60,781 bases of DNA, taken from NCBI RefSeq assembly GCF_014650175.1, contig NZ_BMUL01000026.1, forward strand, positions 1 to 60,781, written 5' to 3'. Source of the DNA: Streptomyces termitum (GTDB lineage Bacteria; Actinomycetota; Actinomycetes; Streptomycetales; Streptomycetaceae). The notes under the pieces are model-generated. The model was not told where the DNA came from. It did not search any database and saw nothing but the letters and a program-made list of their open reading frames with translations. Made by a program: the position numbers and the translations under genes. This document shows positions 52,503-59,768 of the stretch, in pieces. How positions within the stretch are numbered: the first letter of the stretch is position 1; every line of letters starts with the position of its first letter.

Positions 52503-53360
52503 CTAGAAGGGGTACCAGCGGACTTCAAGATCGCCGTCCCGCAGCGAGGCCACCCGCCGCTCGAATTCGGCCAGCGCCTTCGGGTTGTGCGGCGCGTGCT
52601 GGGCCACCCACGCGCAACTCGCGGTCTCCCGCGCCCCGCGCAGCACCCCGCACCCCTCCCACTCCCGCACGTCCCAGCCGTACGCCTCCGTGAAGGCGTC
52701 GTACGCCGCCGGATCCAGGCCGTACCGGTCCCGGGAGAGCGCCGGCACCACCAGGTCGTGCTCCCGCAGGTCCGACGAGAAGGTCTCCAGATCCATCAGG
52801 ACCGGCCCGTCCGGACCCACCTGCACATTGCGCGGCAGCGCGTCGCCGTGCACCGGCCCCCGGGGCAGGTGCGGCACCAGCGCCGCCGCCGAGGGCGCGA
52901 AGGCGTCCCGCCGCTCCCGCAGGAAGGCCGCGTCCGCCGGATCGATCGCCTCCCCCGCCAGCCGCAGCCACCGCTCCACCCCGCCCAGCAGCTCCCGGCG
53001 CGGCAGGACGAAGCCCTCCGGCTCCGGCAGCGCGTGCACCGCCCGCAGCAGCGGCGCCAGGTCCCGCGGCTCGGCCGGCCGCACCGGCTCCGGCAGCGGC
53101 CGCCAGAACGTCACCGGATGCCCCTCCACCAGCCGCGGCTCCTCGTCCGCCGCCCGCACCGCCGGGATCCCGGCCGCCGCCAGCCACCCGGCCAGCGCCA
53201 CCTCCCGCTCGGCCCGCGCGAACAACTCGGCGTCCCGCCCGACCTTCACCACCAGACCGGCCACCGCGAAGACCGCGTTCTCGCCCAGCGCGAGCAGCCG
53301 CGCCCCGTCCGCCGGCAGCCCCGCCGCGCCCAGGACCTCCCGCGCCCTCGCCTCGTCCAT
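52503..53360 (-). CDS. Aminoglycoside phosphotransferase-family kinase
   Basis: 285 residues, ATG 53360 with AGAGGAC. APH/choline-kinase fold: NAVFAVAGLVVKVGRDAELF with the ATP lysine, EREVALAGWLAA, GPVHGDALPRNVQVG with the catalytic Asp and Asn (HGDxxxxN), and VLMDLETFSSDLREHDL with the metal-binding Asp. Substrate may be a small molecule (aminoglycoside, homoserine, choline) and is not decided by the sequence. The ATP-grasp pair starts 378 bp away on the other strand. Confidence 0.85.
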   Translation of the reverse strand: MDEARAREVLGAAGLPADGARLLALGENAVFAVAGLVVKVGRDAELFARAEREVALAGWLAAAGIPAVRAADEEPRLVEGHPVTFWRPLPEPVRPAEPRDLAPLLRAVHALPEPEGFVLPRRELLGGVERWLRLAGEAIDPADAAFLRERRDAFAPSAAALVPHLPRGPVHGDALPRNVQVGPDGPVLMDLETFSSDLREHDLVVPALSRDRYGLDPAAYDAFTEAYGWDVREWEGCGVLRGARETASCAWVAQHAPHNPKALAEFERRVASLRDGDLEVRWYPF

Positions 53361-53738
53361 CGTCCTCTTCTCCCTGCTCAGCGGTGTGCGTGCGCCGCCA
53401 GTCTCGCACCACCCGACCCCACCCCCGGCATTACGAAACCTTGTTCAATAAGTCACAGATGGGTGACGGGCCTTCCGTTTCCCCCCGTCCATCGGGAAAG
53501 GTGCCGAACGGCTCCCGCGCCGCCCCCCACGGGGCGCGGTGGCCCCCTCCGGGCCCCCTCCCCTCCGAGCGGCGGACGCACCCGGAGGGCCGCGCCCCCG
53601 CGCCGCGCGGGTCCCTCCACCCGCCGCGGCGCGGGGGGTGCCCGCGAGCCGCCGGACGGCCCGTGTCATCCTGGAAGATCACGAAGCGCAGGACGACGGT
53701 GACCGGCGTCCGCGGGCACGGGGGATACGGGAAGACCG
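53361..53738. other. 378-bp intergenic region between divergent genes
   Basis: An AT-containing island at 53433-53462 (TTACGAAACCTTGTTCAATA) sits 70-100 bp upstream of the APH-like gene; on the minus strand GTGACT and TAATGC are 17 bp apart, a possible promoter. From 53500 to 53740 the DNA is very GC-rich. No convincing coding sequence was found on either strand, including a precursor peptide for the ATP-grasp enzymes. Confidence 0.5.
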
Positions 53739-54578
53739 ATGAGGCTCTGCTTCCTGGTGGAAGATCGCTACCGCAACGACGGGATGCCGGTCGAGGTGAT
53801 CCGCACCCTCACCGCGTGGGGCCACCACGTCGACGTCCTGCGCCCCGGCGCCTCCCTGCTCCGCCTCGACGACGAGATCCGGGCCGGCAGCCACGACGCC
53901 TGGGTCCTCAAGACCGTCTCCGGCGGCCCCGGCCTGCCGCTGCTCGAAGCCGCCGCCGCCGTCGGACTGCGCACCGTCAACGACGCCCGCTCCATACGCG
54001 GGGTGCGGGACAAGGCCCTCGCCGCCGTCATCGGCCGCGCCCACGGCCTGCCCGTACCCCTCACCTACGCCACGGCCCGGCCCGAACACCTCGCCGCGAT
54101 ACCCGAATCCGCCTACCCCCTCGTCGTCAAACCCGCCGACGGCAGCGCCGGCCGTGCCGTCCACCTCGTCGCCAACCCCGGCCGCCTCACCGGAATCCTC
54201 CCGCTGCTCGCCGGCGAGGGCCCCCTGATCGCCCAGCCCTACGTGCCCAACTCCGGCGTGGACCTCAAGGTCTACTGCGTCGCCGGCGACTACCACGCCA
54301 CCGAACGCTGCTCCCCGCTCCACCCCGGCCGCACCGTCGTCGAACGCGCCGTCCCCGTCACCGCCGAGATCGCCGCCCTCGCCGCCCGCGTCGGCGCCGT
54401 CTACGGCCTCGACCTGTACGGCTTCGACGTCCTCCTCGGCCCCGACGGCCCCGTCGTCGTCGACGTCAACGACTTCCCCAGCTTCCGGCAGGTCCCCGAC
54501 GCGGCCGCCCGGGTCGCCGCCGCCGTCCTCGAACTCGCCCGCCACGAGAGCGGCGCGGTCCGGACGGAGCCCGTGTGA
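53739..54578 (+). CDS. ATP-grasp ligase (RimK-like), first of a tandem pair
   Basis: 279 residues. ATP-grasp fold: N-terminal RimK-like region (RLCFLVEDRYRNDGM), nucleotide site with YPLVVKPADGSAGRAVHLV (Lys and the Gly-rich loop), LIAQPYVPNSGVDLKVYCV, catalytic/Mg ligands in DLYGFDVLLGPDGPVVVDVNDFPSFRQ (shown in two parts: DLYGFDVLLGPDGP and VVVDVNDFPSFRQ). Such enzymes join a carboxylate to an amine through an acyl phosphate. It overlaps the next gene by 4 bp, so both are made together. Target unknown: glutamate tailing, peptide maturation or amino acid ligation are possible. Confidence 0.85.
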   Translation: MRLCFLVEDRYRNDGMPVEVIRTLTAWGHHVDVLRPGASLLRLDDEIRAGSHDAWVLKTVSGGPGLPLLEAAAAVGLRTVNDARSIRGVRDKALAAVIGRAHGLPVPLTYATARPEHLAAIPESAYPLVVKPADGSAGRAVHLVANPGRLTGILPLLAGEGPLIAQPYVPNSGVDLKVYCVAGDYHATERCSPLHPGRTVVERAVPVTAEIAALAARVGAVYGLDLYGFDVLLGPDGPVVVDVNDFPSFRQVPDAAARVAAAVLELARHESGAVRTEPV

Positions 54579-55369
54579 ACCCCCTCCGCATCGGCGTCGT
54601 CACCCCCGACCCCGGCCACCAGCTCCTCGCCGACACCGCCCGCCTGCTGCGCGCCGCCGGGCACCGGGTCGACTGGCTGCACCCGCGCGACCCCGCCCCG
54701 GCGGACACCTGCGACGCCTACCTCCTCAAGGCCCGCACCCCCGAAGCCCTCGCCCTCGGCCGGGAACTGGAGGCGCGGGGCGCCCCGGTGGTCAACTCCA
54801 CCGCCGCCACCGAACGCTGCCGCGACCGGGTCGCCCTCGCCGACACGGCCCGCCGCGCCGGCCTCCCCTACGCCCCCACCCTCGCCGTGACCACCCCCGC
54901 CCGGCTCGCCGCGGAGCCGTGGACCGGCCGGCCGCTCGTCCTCAAGAGCCGCTGGAGCCGCCGGGGCGACCTCGTGGCCCGCGCCGACACCCCCGACGCC
55001 CTGCGGGACCTCGCCCGGCGGTGGCCCGACGAGCCGGTCGTCGTCCAGGAGTTCGTGCCCAACGACGGCTGGGACCGCAAGCTCTGGTCCGTCGCCGGCC
55101 ACCCCTTCGGCGCCCTGCGCCGCTCCGAACTCACCCCCGACGGCAAGGGCCCCAACCTCCCCCTGACCCCCCTGCCCCCCGCCTGGACCGCCCTCCTCCA
55201 CGCCGTCGGCACCGCCTTCGCCCTCGACGTCCACGGCGTCGACCTCGTCGTCCCCGAGGACGGCCCCCCGCTCATCGTCGACATCAACGCCTTCCCCGGC
55301 GCCCGCGACCAGCCCGGCGCCCCCGAAGCCCTCGCGAAACTGGCGGCGACCCGCGCCCGCGGCGCCTAG
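54575..55369 (+). CDS. ATP-grasp ligase, second of a tandem pair
   Basis: 264 residues from GTG 54575, sharing GTGTGA with the stop of the first gene. Same domain order: RIGVVTPDPGHQLLADTARL, ATP lysine in GRPLVLKSRWSRRGDLVARAD, VVVQEFVPNDGWDRKLWSVAG and Mg ligands in DLVVPEDGPPLIVDINAFPGARDQPGAP. The two proteins share the architecture but little sequence, so the duplication is old or they are functionally distinct. Its stop TAG is part of the -10 box TAGGGT of the next gene. Function and substrate unknown. Confidence 0.85.
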   Translation: MNPLRIGVVTPDPGHQLLADTARLLRAAGHRVDWLHPRDPAPADTCDAYLLKARTPEALALGRELEARGAPVVNSTAATERCRDRVALADTARRAGLPYAPTLAVTTPARLAAEPWTGRPLVLKSRWSRRGDLVARADTPDALRDLARRWPDEPVVVQEFVPNDGWDRKLWSVAGHPFGALRRSELTPDGKGPNLPLTPLPPAWTALLHAVGTAFALDVHGVDLVVPEDGPPLIVDINAFPGARDQPGAPEALAKLAATRARGA

Positions 55370-55372
55370 GGT
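55367..55372 (+). promoter_or_regulatory. Candidate -10 box of the DUF1697 gene
   Basis: TAGGGT fits TANNNT, ends 6 nt before ATG 55379 and includes the stop codon of the preceding gene. No ribosome-binding site precedes the ATG, so a leaderless transcript is predicted. A weak GGCGAC -35 lies 16 bp upstream. Confidence 0.45.
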
Positions 55373-55378
55373 GACCGC

Positions 55379-55933
55379 ATGACGACGTACGCGCTGCTGC
55401 TCCGGGGGATCAATGTCAGTGGGCGGCGGAAGGTGCCGATGGCGGAGTTGCGGGAGTTGCTCGGAGGGCTCGGGCACACCGGTGTCCGTACCTATCTCCA
55501 GAGCGGCAACGCCGTCTTCACGGCTGCCGGTGGGAACGGCGAGGAGGAGATCGCGGTGGTGATCGAGGACGCCGTCGAGGAGCGGTTCGGGTTCCGCGTC
55601 AACTGTCTCGTCCGCGACCACGCGTACCTCGCCGCCGTGGCCGATGCCTGTCCCTTCCCCGTCGGCGAACTGGAGGGGAAGCAGGTGCACGCCGTGTACT
55701 GCTCCGGGGCCGTGACCGCCGAGCGGTTCGCCGCCGTCGACGCCGCCGGACTCGCGCCCGAGGAGTTCGCGCTCGGGGACCGGGTCATCTATCTGCACAC
55801 GCCCGACGGGCTCGGCCGGTCGCGGCTCGCCGACGCCGTCCTGAAGCCCTCGCTCACCCGGGGACTGGTCACCACGGCCCGCAACTGGAACACCGTCCGC
55901 GCCCTGATCGACATGACCGCCGGTACGGCCTGA
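55379..55933 (+). CDS. DUF1697 family protein
   Basis: 184 residues, ATG 55379. The DUF1697 signature is clear: TTYALLLRGINVSGRRKVPM, then TGVRTYLQSGNAVFTA and GLGRSRLADAVLKPSLTRG near the C-terminus. These are small cytoplasmic proteins of unknown function found singly in many bacteria. It sits tight behind the ATP-grasp genes (9 bp), but its own promoter candidate overlaps their stop codon, so it may or may not be part of that operon. Confidence 0.85.
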   Translation: MTTYALLLRGINVSGRRKVPMAELRELLGGLGHTGVRTYLQSGNAVFTAAGGNGEEEIAVVIEDAVEERFGFRVNCLVRDHAYLAAVADACPFPVGELEGKQVHAVYCSGAVTAERFAAVDAAGLAPEEFALGDRVIYLHTPDGLGRSRLADAVLKPSLTRGLVTTARNWNTVRALIDMTAGTA

Positions 55934-55966
55934 CGGGATGACCGCCGGTACGGCCCGGCGGGTGGT

Positions 55967-56716
55967 TCAGCCCGCGACGGCGGGGATCCGCTCCGGGGCC
56001 CGGACCGCCGCCGCGTACCGCTCCAGGAGCAGCGCGGCCAGTTCGGGCGCGGGGCCCAGGACGTCCGCGAGGACGTCGGCCTCCGCCGCGCCCGCCGCGA
56101 TCCGGTCCGGCAGCCGGCCCGGCGCGATCACGTACGGCGCCACGGCCACCCGCCGGACCCCCGGCTCGGCGCGCAGCGCCCGGACCGCGTCCTCGGTCCG
56201 GGGAAGGGATGCGGAGGCGAACGCGGGCCGCACGGAGCACCAACCGGTGCGCCGCAGCTCCCGCGCCGTTTCTGCGATCACCGCGATCGCCTCCGGGTCG
56301 GTGGAGCCCGCCGAGGCCAGGACGACCCCGGTGGTGCTCCGGTCGCCGGGCGCGAGCCCGGCCTCGTACAGCCGCCGCTCCACCGCCGCGAGCAGCAGCG
56401 GCGACGGCCCCAGGACCTCCGCCCGCCGGATCCGCAGCGGGGCGGGCGCCCCGCGCAGCACGGCCGGGACGTCGGCCTTCGCGTGGAAGGCCCGGGTCAG
56501 CAGCAGCGGCAGCGCCACCACCTCCCGCACCCCCTCGGCGGCGAGCCGCTCCAGGACGCCCGCCGCGGACGGCAGGTCGAAGTCCAGGAACGCGGTCTCC
56601 ACCCGCAGCCCCGGCCGCAGCACGCCGGCCCGGCGCACCAGCGCCCGGACGGTCGCCGCGTGCCGCGGGTCGCGGCTGCCGTGGGCGATGACGAGGAGGA
56701 CGGGGGAGGAGGTCAT
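55967..56716 (-). CDS. Sirohydrochlorin chelatase-like protein (CbiX/SirB)
   Basis: 249 residues. Two CbiX-type halves: N-terminal LLVIAHGSRDPRHAATVRAL with metal-ligand His, LLLTRAFHAKADVP with the second His, and C-terminal GVVLASAGSTDP plus VAVAPYVIAPGRLPD. These enzymes insert Fe2+ or Co2+ into sirohydrochlorin to make siroheme or corrinoids. Last gene of the sulfur operon; siroheme is the cofactor of assimilatory sulfite reductase, so iron chelation for siroheme fits best. ATG 56716, 10 bp after the permease gene. Confidence 0.83.
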   Translation of the reverse strand: MTSSPVLLVIAHGSRDPRHAATVRALVRRAGVLRPGLRVETAFLDFDLPSAAGVLERLAAEGVREVVALPLLLTRAFHAKADVPAVLRGAPAPLRIRRAEVLGPSPLLLAAVERRLYEAGLAPGDRSTTGVVLASAGSTDPEAIAVIAETARELRRTGWCSVRPAFASASLPRTEDAVRALRAEPGVRRVAVAPYVIAPGRLPDRIAAGAAEADVLADVLGPAPELAALLLERYAAAVRAPERIPAVAG

Positions 56717-56726
56717 GGCACGTGGC

Positions 56727-57614
56727 TCACTTCACCAGCAGGCCGCGGCTGCGGAGCACCCAGCGCTCCAGCGGGCTGAAGATCAGCAGGTCGATGGCGA
56801 TGCCGACGACCAGGATCAGCAGGATCGCGAGGAACACGCCGGGCAGGTCGATGTTGTTGCGGCCGTTCTCCAGGAGCTGGCCCAGGCCGAGGCCCAGGTC
56901 GGGCGAGGAGGCGATGATCTCCGCCGCCATCAGCGAGCGCCAGGAGAACGCCCAGCCCTGCTTGAGGCCCGCCAGGTAGCCCGGCAGCGCGGCCGGCAGC
57001 ACCACGTGCCAGGTGCCCTTGAGGCCGGTGGCGCCCAGGGTGCGGCCGGCCCGCAGGAACAGCGGCGGCACCTGGTCGACGCCGGACACCAGGCCGTTGG
57101 CGATGGAGGGGACGGCGCCCAGCAGGATCACCGTGTACATCATCGCGTCGTTGAGGCCGAACCAGAGCACGGCCGGCGGCACCCACGCCACCGACGGCAG
57201 TGACTGGAGACCGGACAGGATCGGGCCGATCGCGGCGCGCACGAACTTCACCCGGGCCACCAGCAGACCCAGCGGGGTGCCGATGGCGAGGGCGAGGAGG
57301 AAGCCGGACAGGCCCCGGGAGACGCTGGTCCAGATCACGTCGAGCAGGGTGCCCTGGAGCCACATGTCCGCCAGGCCGTCCCAGACCGCGGACGGCGCGG
57401 GCAGCTTGGTCTCCTCGGTGACCTTCGCCGAGACGAGGAGCTGCCAGACGGCGAGGACGAGGAGGACGGCGAGGCTGGGCGGGAGGACCTTCTTGAGGAG
57501 GACCTCCCGGACCGGGGTGCGGCGCAGCTCGACCGCGTCCAGCGCGTCGAGTCCCGCCTCCAGACCGGCGAGGTCGTCCTTCCGGACCGTCGTGGCGGTG
57601 TCAGTGCTGGCCAT
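56727..57614 (-). CDS. ABC transporter permease (SsuC/TauC-like)
   Basis: 295 residues from ATG 57614; a GTG six codons upstream (57632) lacks a ribosome-binding site. About six membrane segments, beginning SLAVLLVLAVWQLLVSAKV, with the BPD_transp_1 loop AGRTLGATGLKGTWHVVLPAALPGYLAGLKQG (EAA-like loop, split as AGRTLGATGLKGTWHVVLPA and ALPGYLAGLKQG). The start lies inside the ATPase gene (14-bp overlap), so they are coupled. Belongs to the taurine/sulfonate importer class by context. Substrate inferred. Confidence 0.88.
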   Translation of the reverse strand: MASTDTATTVRKDDLAGLEAGLDALDAVELRRTPVREVLLKKVLPPSLAVLLVLAVWQLLVSAKVTEETKLPAPSAVWDGLADMWLQGTLLDVIWTSVSRGLSGFLLALAIGTPLGLLVARVKFVRAAIGPILSGLQSLPSVAWVPPAVLWFGLNDAMMYTVILLGAVPSIANGLVSGVDQVPPLFLRAGRTLGATGLKGTWHVVLPAALPGYLAGLKQGWAFSWRSLMAAEIIASSPDLGLGLGQLLENGRNNIDLPGVFLAILLILVVGIAIDLLIFSPLERWVLRSRGLLVK

Positions 57615-58395
57615 GGCGGCGGATCTCCCCACGCAGGTGGTCGGTGATTTCGAGGGACAGCTCGGCGACGTCCGCGTCCTCGATGCGGCGCGGCTGCGCG
57701 ATGTCCACGGTCCACTCCTTGGCGACCCGGCCGGGCCGGGAGGACAGGAGGACCACCCGCTGGGCGAGGCGGACGGCCTCGCGCACGTTGTGGGTGACGA
57801 AGAGGACCGAGAGGTTCGTCTCTTCCCAGACGCGGGTCAGCTCGCCGTGCAGGACGTCGCGGGTGATGGCGTCCAGGGCCGCGAACGGCTCGTCCATCAG
57901 CAGCAGCTGGCTGTCCTGCGCGAGGGCGCGGGCCAGCGCCACGCGCTGCCGCATGCCGCCGGAGAGTTCGTGCACCCGCTTGCCGTACGCGCCGCCGAGC
58001 CGGACCAGTTCGAGCAGCCGCTCGGCCTCCGGGCGGCGCTCCGCCCGGGGCAGCCCGCGCAGCCGCAGGGCGAGTTCGATGTTCTTGCCCGCGGTCAGCC
58101 ACGGGAAGAGGGCGTGCTCCTGGAACATCAGGGCCGGCCGGCCGCCCGGGGTCGCGATGGACCCCTGGGTCGGCCGGTCCAGTCCCGCGACCAGGTTCAG
58201 CAGCGTGGACTTGCCACACCCCGAGGCCCCGAGGAGGGTGACGAACTCGCCGGGCGCGACGTCGAGACTGACGTCGTCCAGGACGAGCTGGGTACCGGCC
58301 GGGCCGGAGAAGGACTTCGAGACGTGCTCGATCCGGGCGGCGTGCGTCTGCTCCACTGCGGTGCCCTCGGCAGCCTTGGCGAGCGTCGTGGCCAT
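57601..58395 (-). CDS. ABC transporter ATP-binding protein (SsuB/TauB-like)
   Basis: 264 residues. ATG 58395 is chosen because AGGAGGTGA lies 5-6 nt upstream; a GTG at 58404 overlaps that site and is too close. Walker A LLGASGCGKSTLLNLVAGL, Q-loop FQEHALFPWL, signature LSGGMRQRVALARALA, Walker B LLLMDEPFAALD and switch VTHNVREAVRL. The HTHALF/FPWL stretch is typical of nitrate/sulfonate/taurine ATPases. Energises import through the permease. Second to last step of the sulfur operon before permease and chelatase. Confidence 0.93.
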   Translation of the reverse strand: MATTLAKAAEGTAVEQTHAARIEHVSKSFSGPAGTQLVLDDVSLDVAPGEFVTLLGASGCGKSTLLNLVAGLDRPTQGSIATPGGRPALMFQEHALFPWLTAGKNIELALRLRGLPRAERRPEAERLLELVRLGGAYGKRVHELSGGMRQRVALARALAQDSQLLLMDEPFAALDAITRDVLHGELTRVWEETNLSVLFVTHNVREAVRLAQRVVLLSSRPGRVAKEWTVDIAQPRRIEDADVAELSLEITDHLRGEIRRHGQH

Positions 58396-58437
58396 GGTCG
58401 TCACCTCCTGGGGTTACGGATTCGCTGACGGGGGCGG

Positions 58438-59559
58438 TTACTTGACGCCGAGACCGGCGTCGGACACCTCGGGCTTGCCGGCGGCCTTCAGCACCTTGTT
58501 GAGGAGCGTGAGGTCGTAGATGCCGGACAGCTCGGGCTCCTTGATCAGCTGTGCCTTGACGGCCCACTCGGACTGCGTCTTCAGCGTCGCGGCCAGCGGG
58601 TCGTCGGTGATCGCGATGCTCGGCCACGCCGGGTCGATGATCTTCGCGTCGAGGGCCTTGCCGCCGAGCTTCTTCAGCGCCTCGTTCGCGGACGCCTTCG
58701 CCGCGTCCGGGTTGGCGTTGATCCACTCGTTGGTCTTCACCGTGCCCTTCAGCACGGCCTCGACCACGTCGGGGTGCTCGGAGAGGAACTTCTGCGACAC
58801 GATGACGTTCGTGATCACGAACTTCTTGTCGGGCCACAGCGAGGTCTCGTCGAGGAGCACGCTGCCGCCCTGGGAGACCAGCTTGGAGGCGGTCGGCTCG
58901 GGCACCCAGGCGCCGTCGATGGAGCCGGACTTGAAGGCGTCCGGGGTGACCTTGTTGTCCGTGCGGACGACGGAGACGTCGCCCTTGCCGGACTCCGGGT
59001 CGACCTTCCAGCCCTTCTCGGAGATCCAGTTGAGCAGCGCGACGTCCTGCGTGTTGCCCTTCTGCGGGGTCGCGATCCGCTTGCCCTTGACGTCGTCCAG
59101 GGTCTTGATCTTCGCCGGGTCCACGACCAGCTTCACGCCGCCGGAGGCGGAGCCGGAGACGATCCGGAGGTTCTGGCCCTTGGACTTGACGTAGGCGTTG
59201 ATGGACGGCGAGGGGCCGATGAAGCCGATGTCCAGGGAGCCGCCGTTGAGCGCCTCGATCTCGGACGGACCGGCGTTGAAGGTCTGGGGCTTGAGGACGG
59301 TGCCGCCCAGTTCCTTCTGGATGAGGCCGTCCTGCACGCCGATCAGGGCGGTGGCGTGCGTCAGGTTCGGGAAGTATCCGATCCGTACCTCGGAGGCCGA
59401 GAGCTTCTTCGCTCCGGCGGCGACGGGCGCCTTGCCGGCGGCCGGGTCCTTGGCGGCCTCGGAGCCGTAGCCGCAGGAGGCGAGGGCGCCGATCAGCAGC
59501 GGCAGGGCGGCGACGGCGGCCGGACCGCGGCGCGGGGTGGTACGGGTGGTGGCAGGCAC
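58438..59559 (-). CDS. ABC transporter substrate-binding lipoprotein (aliphatic sulfonate-type)
   Basis: 373 residues from GTG 59559. Lipoprotein signal with lipobox ALASCGYG (Cys about residue 29). SsuA/NMT1-like features: VRIGYFPNLTHATALIGVQDG, FNAGPSEIEALNGGSLDIGFIGPSPSINAY in two parts, KGKRIATPQKGNTQDVALLNW, DGAWVPEPTASKLV. Binds a sulfur-containing anion such as sulfonate (inferred from context with cysN and cbiX) and hands it to the permease. GAGGGG is 10-13 nt upstream, slightly far. A Cys-rich leader ORF ends 19 nt upstream. Confidence 0.9.
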   Translation of the reverse strand: MPATTRTTPRRGPAAVAALPLLIGALASCGYGSEAAKDPAAGKAPVAAGAKKLSASEVRIGYFPNLTHATALIGVQDGLIQKELGGTVLKPQTFNAGPSEIEALNGGSLDIGFIGPSPSINAYVKSKGQNLRIVSGSASGGVKLVVDPAKIKTLDDVKGKRIATPQKGNTQDVALLNWISEKGWKVDPESGKGDVSVVRTDNKVTPDAFKSGSIDGAWVPEPTASKLVSQGGSVLLDETSLWPDKKFVITNVIVSQKFLSEHPDVVEAVLKGTVKTNEWINANPDAAKASANEALKKLGGKALDAKIIDPAWPSIAITDDPLAATLKTQSEWAVKAQLIKEPELSGIYDLTLLNKVLKAAGKPEVSDAGLGVK

Positions 59560-59578
59560 GGGAGGTTTTCCCCTCGAT

Positions 59579-59677
59579 TCAGCGTTTTCGAAGTCTGCGT
59601 CTATGTCGTGCGGGGTGGAGCGGGTACAGCGGCGCCGTGCGGCGACAGCCGCACGCGGAGGCGGTCAGCACGCACAT
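59579..59677 (-). CDS. Cys-rich leader peptide ORF (candidate attenuation leader)
   Basis: 32 codons, ATG 59677 to TGA 59579, preceded by a near-perfect GGGGAGGTG ribosome-binding site about 8 nt upstream. The peptide begins MCVLTASACGC, with Cys at positions 2, 9 and 11, then an Arg-rich tail (ARHRRRLRKR). It lies 19 nt before the start of the sulfur importer's lipoprotein gene. Cys-containing leaders that sense cysteine supply through ribosome pausing are known ahead of sulfur genes in actinobacteria. The strong start site and position, not length, are the evidence. Which RNA structures would be controlled is not clear. Confidence 0.6.
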   Translation of the reverse strand: MCVLTASACGCRRTAPLYPLHPARHRRRLRKR

Positions 59678-59766
59678 CGCGCGACACCTCCCCTGCCCGC
59701 GCCGAGGGCGCCGGAACCGATCCGGCCCCCTTCCTTCGCGAAGGTCCCGTAGAAGTCCTGGCCCAT
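59665..59766 (-). CDS. Possible second short ORF ending Arg-Cys-Ala-Cys
   Basis: 33 codons, ATG 59766 to TGA 59665, starting 2 nt after the cysN stop (59769). The last four codons before the stop read R-C-A-C. It overlaps the Cys leader ORF by 13 nt in another frame, so the same bases give Cys codons in both. The ribosome-binding site is poor, so it may be unused; reinitiation after cysN is possible. Confidence 0.3.
   Translation of the reverse strand: MGQDFYGTFAKEGGRIGSGALGAGRGGVARCAC
59733..59744. promoter_or_regulatory. 12-bp palindrome after cysN
   Basis: CCTTCGCGAAGG is a perfect palindrome in the cysN-leader gap. It could be part of a terminator or attenuator structure for the Cys leader, or a protein-binding site. 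Confidence 0.35.
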
Positions 59767-59768
59767 GG

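Noticed and set aside
53431..53682. 83-codon minus-strand ORF considered as a precursor peptide for the ATP-grasp enzymes
   Set aside because: No ribosome-binding site, composition typical of a shadow frame, and wrong strand relative to the enzymes.
53384..55369. Upstream extension of the second ATP-grasp frame through the first gene
   Set aside because: The extension is an Arg/Pro-rich wrong-frame reading of the first ATP-grasp gene; GTG 54575 is the proper coupled start.
55967..56716. CbiX-like gene considered part of a cobalamin cluster
   Set aside because: Neighbours are sulfur import and activation genes and no other cob/cbi gene is present, so siroheme synthesis is more likely.
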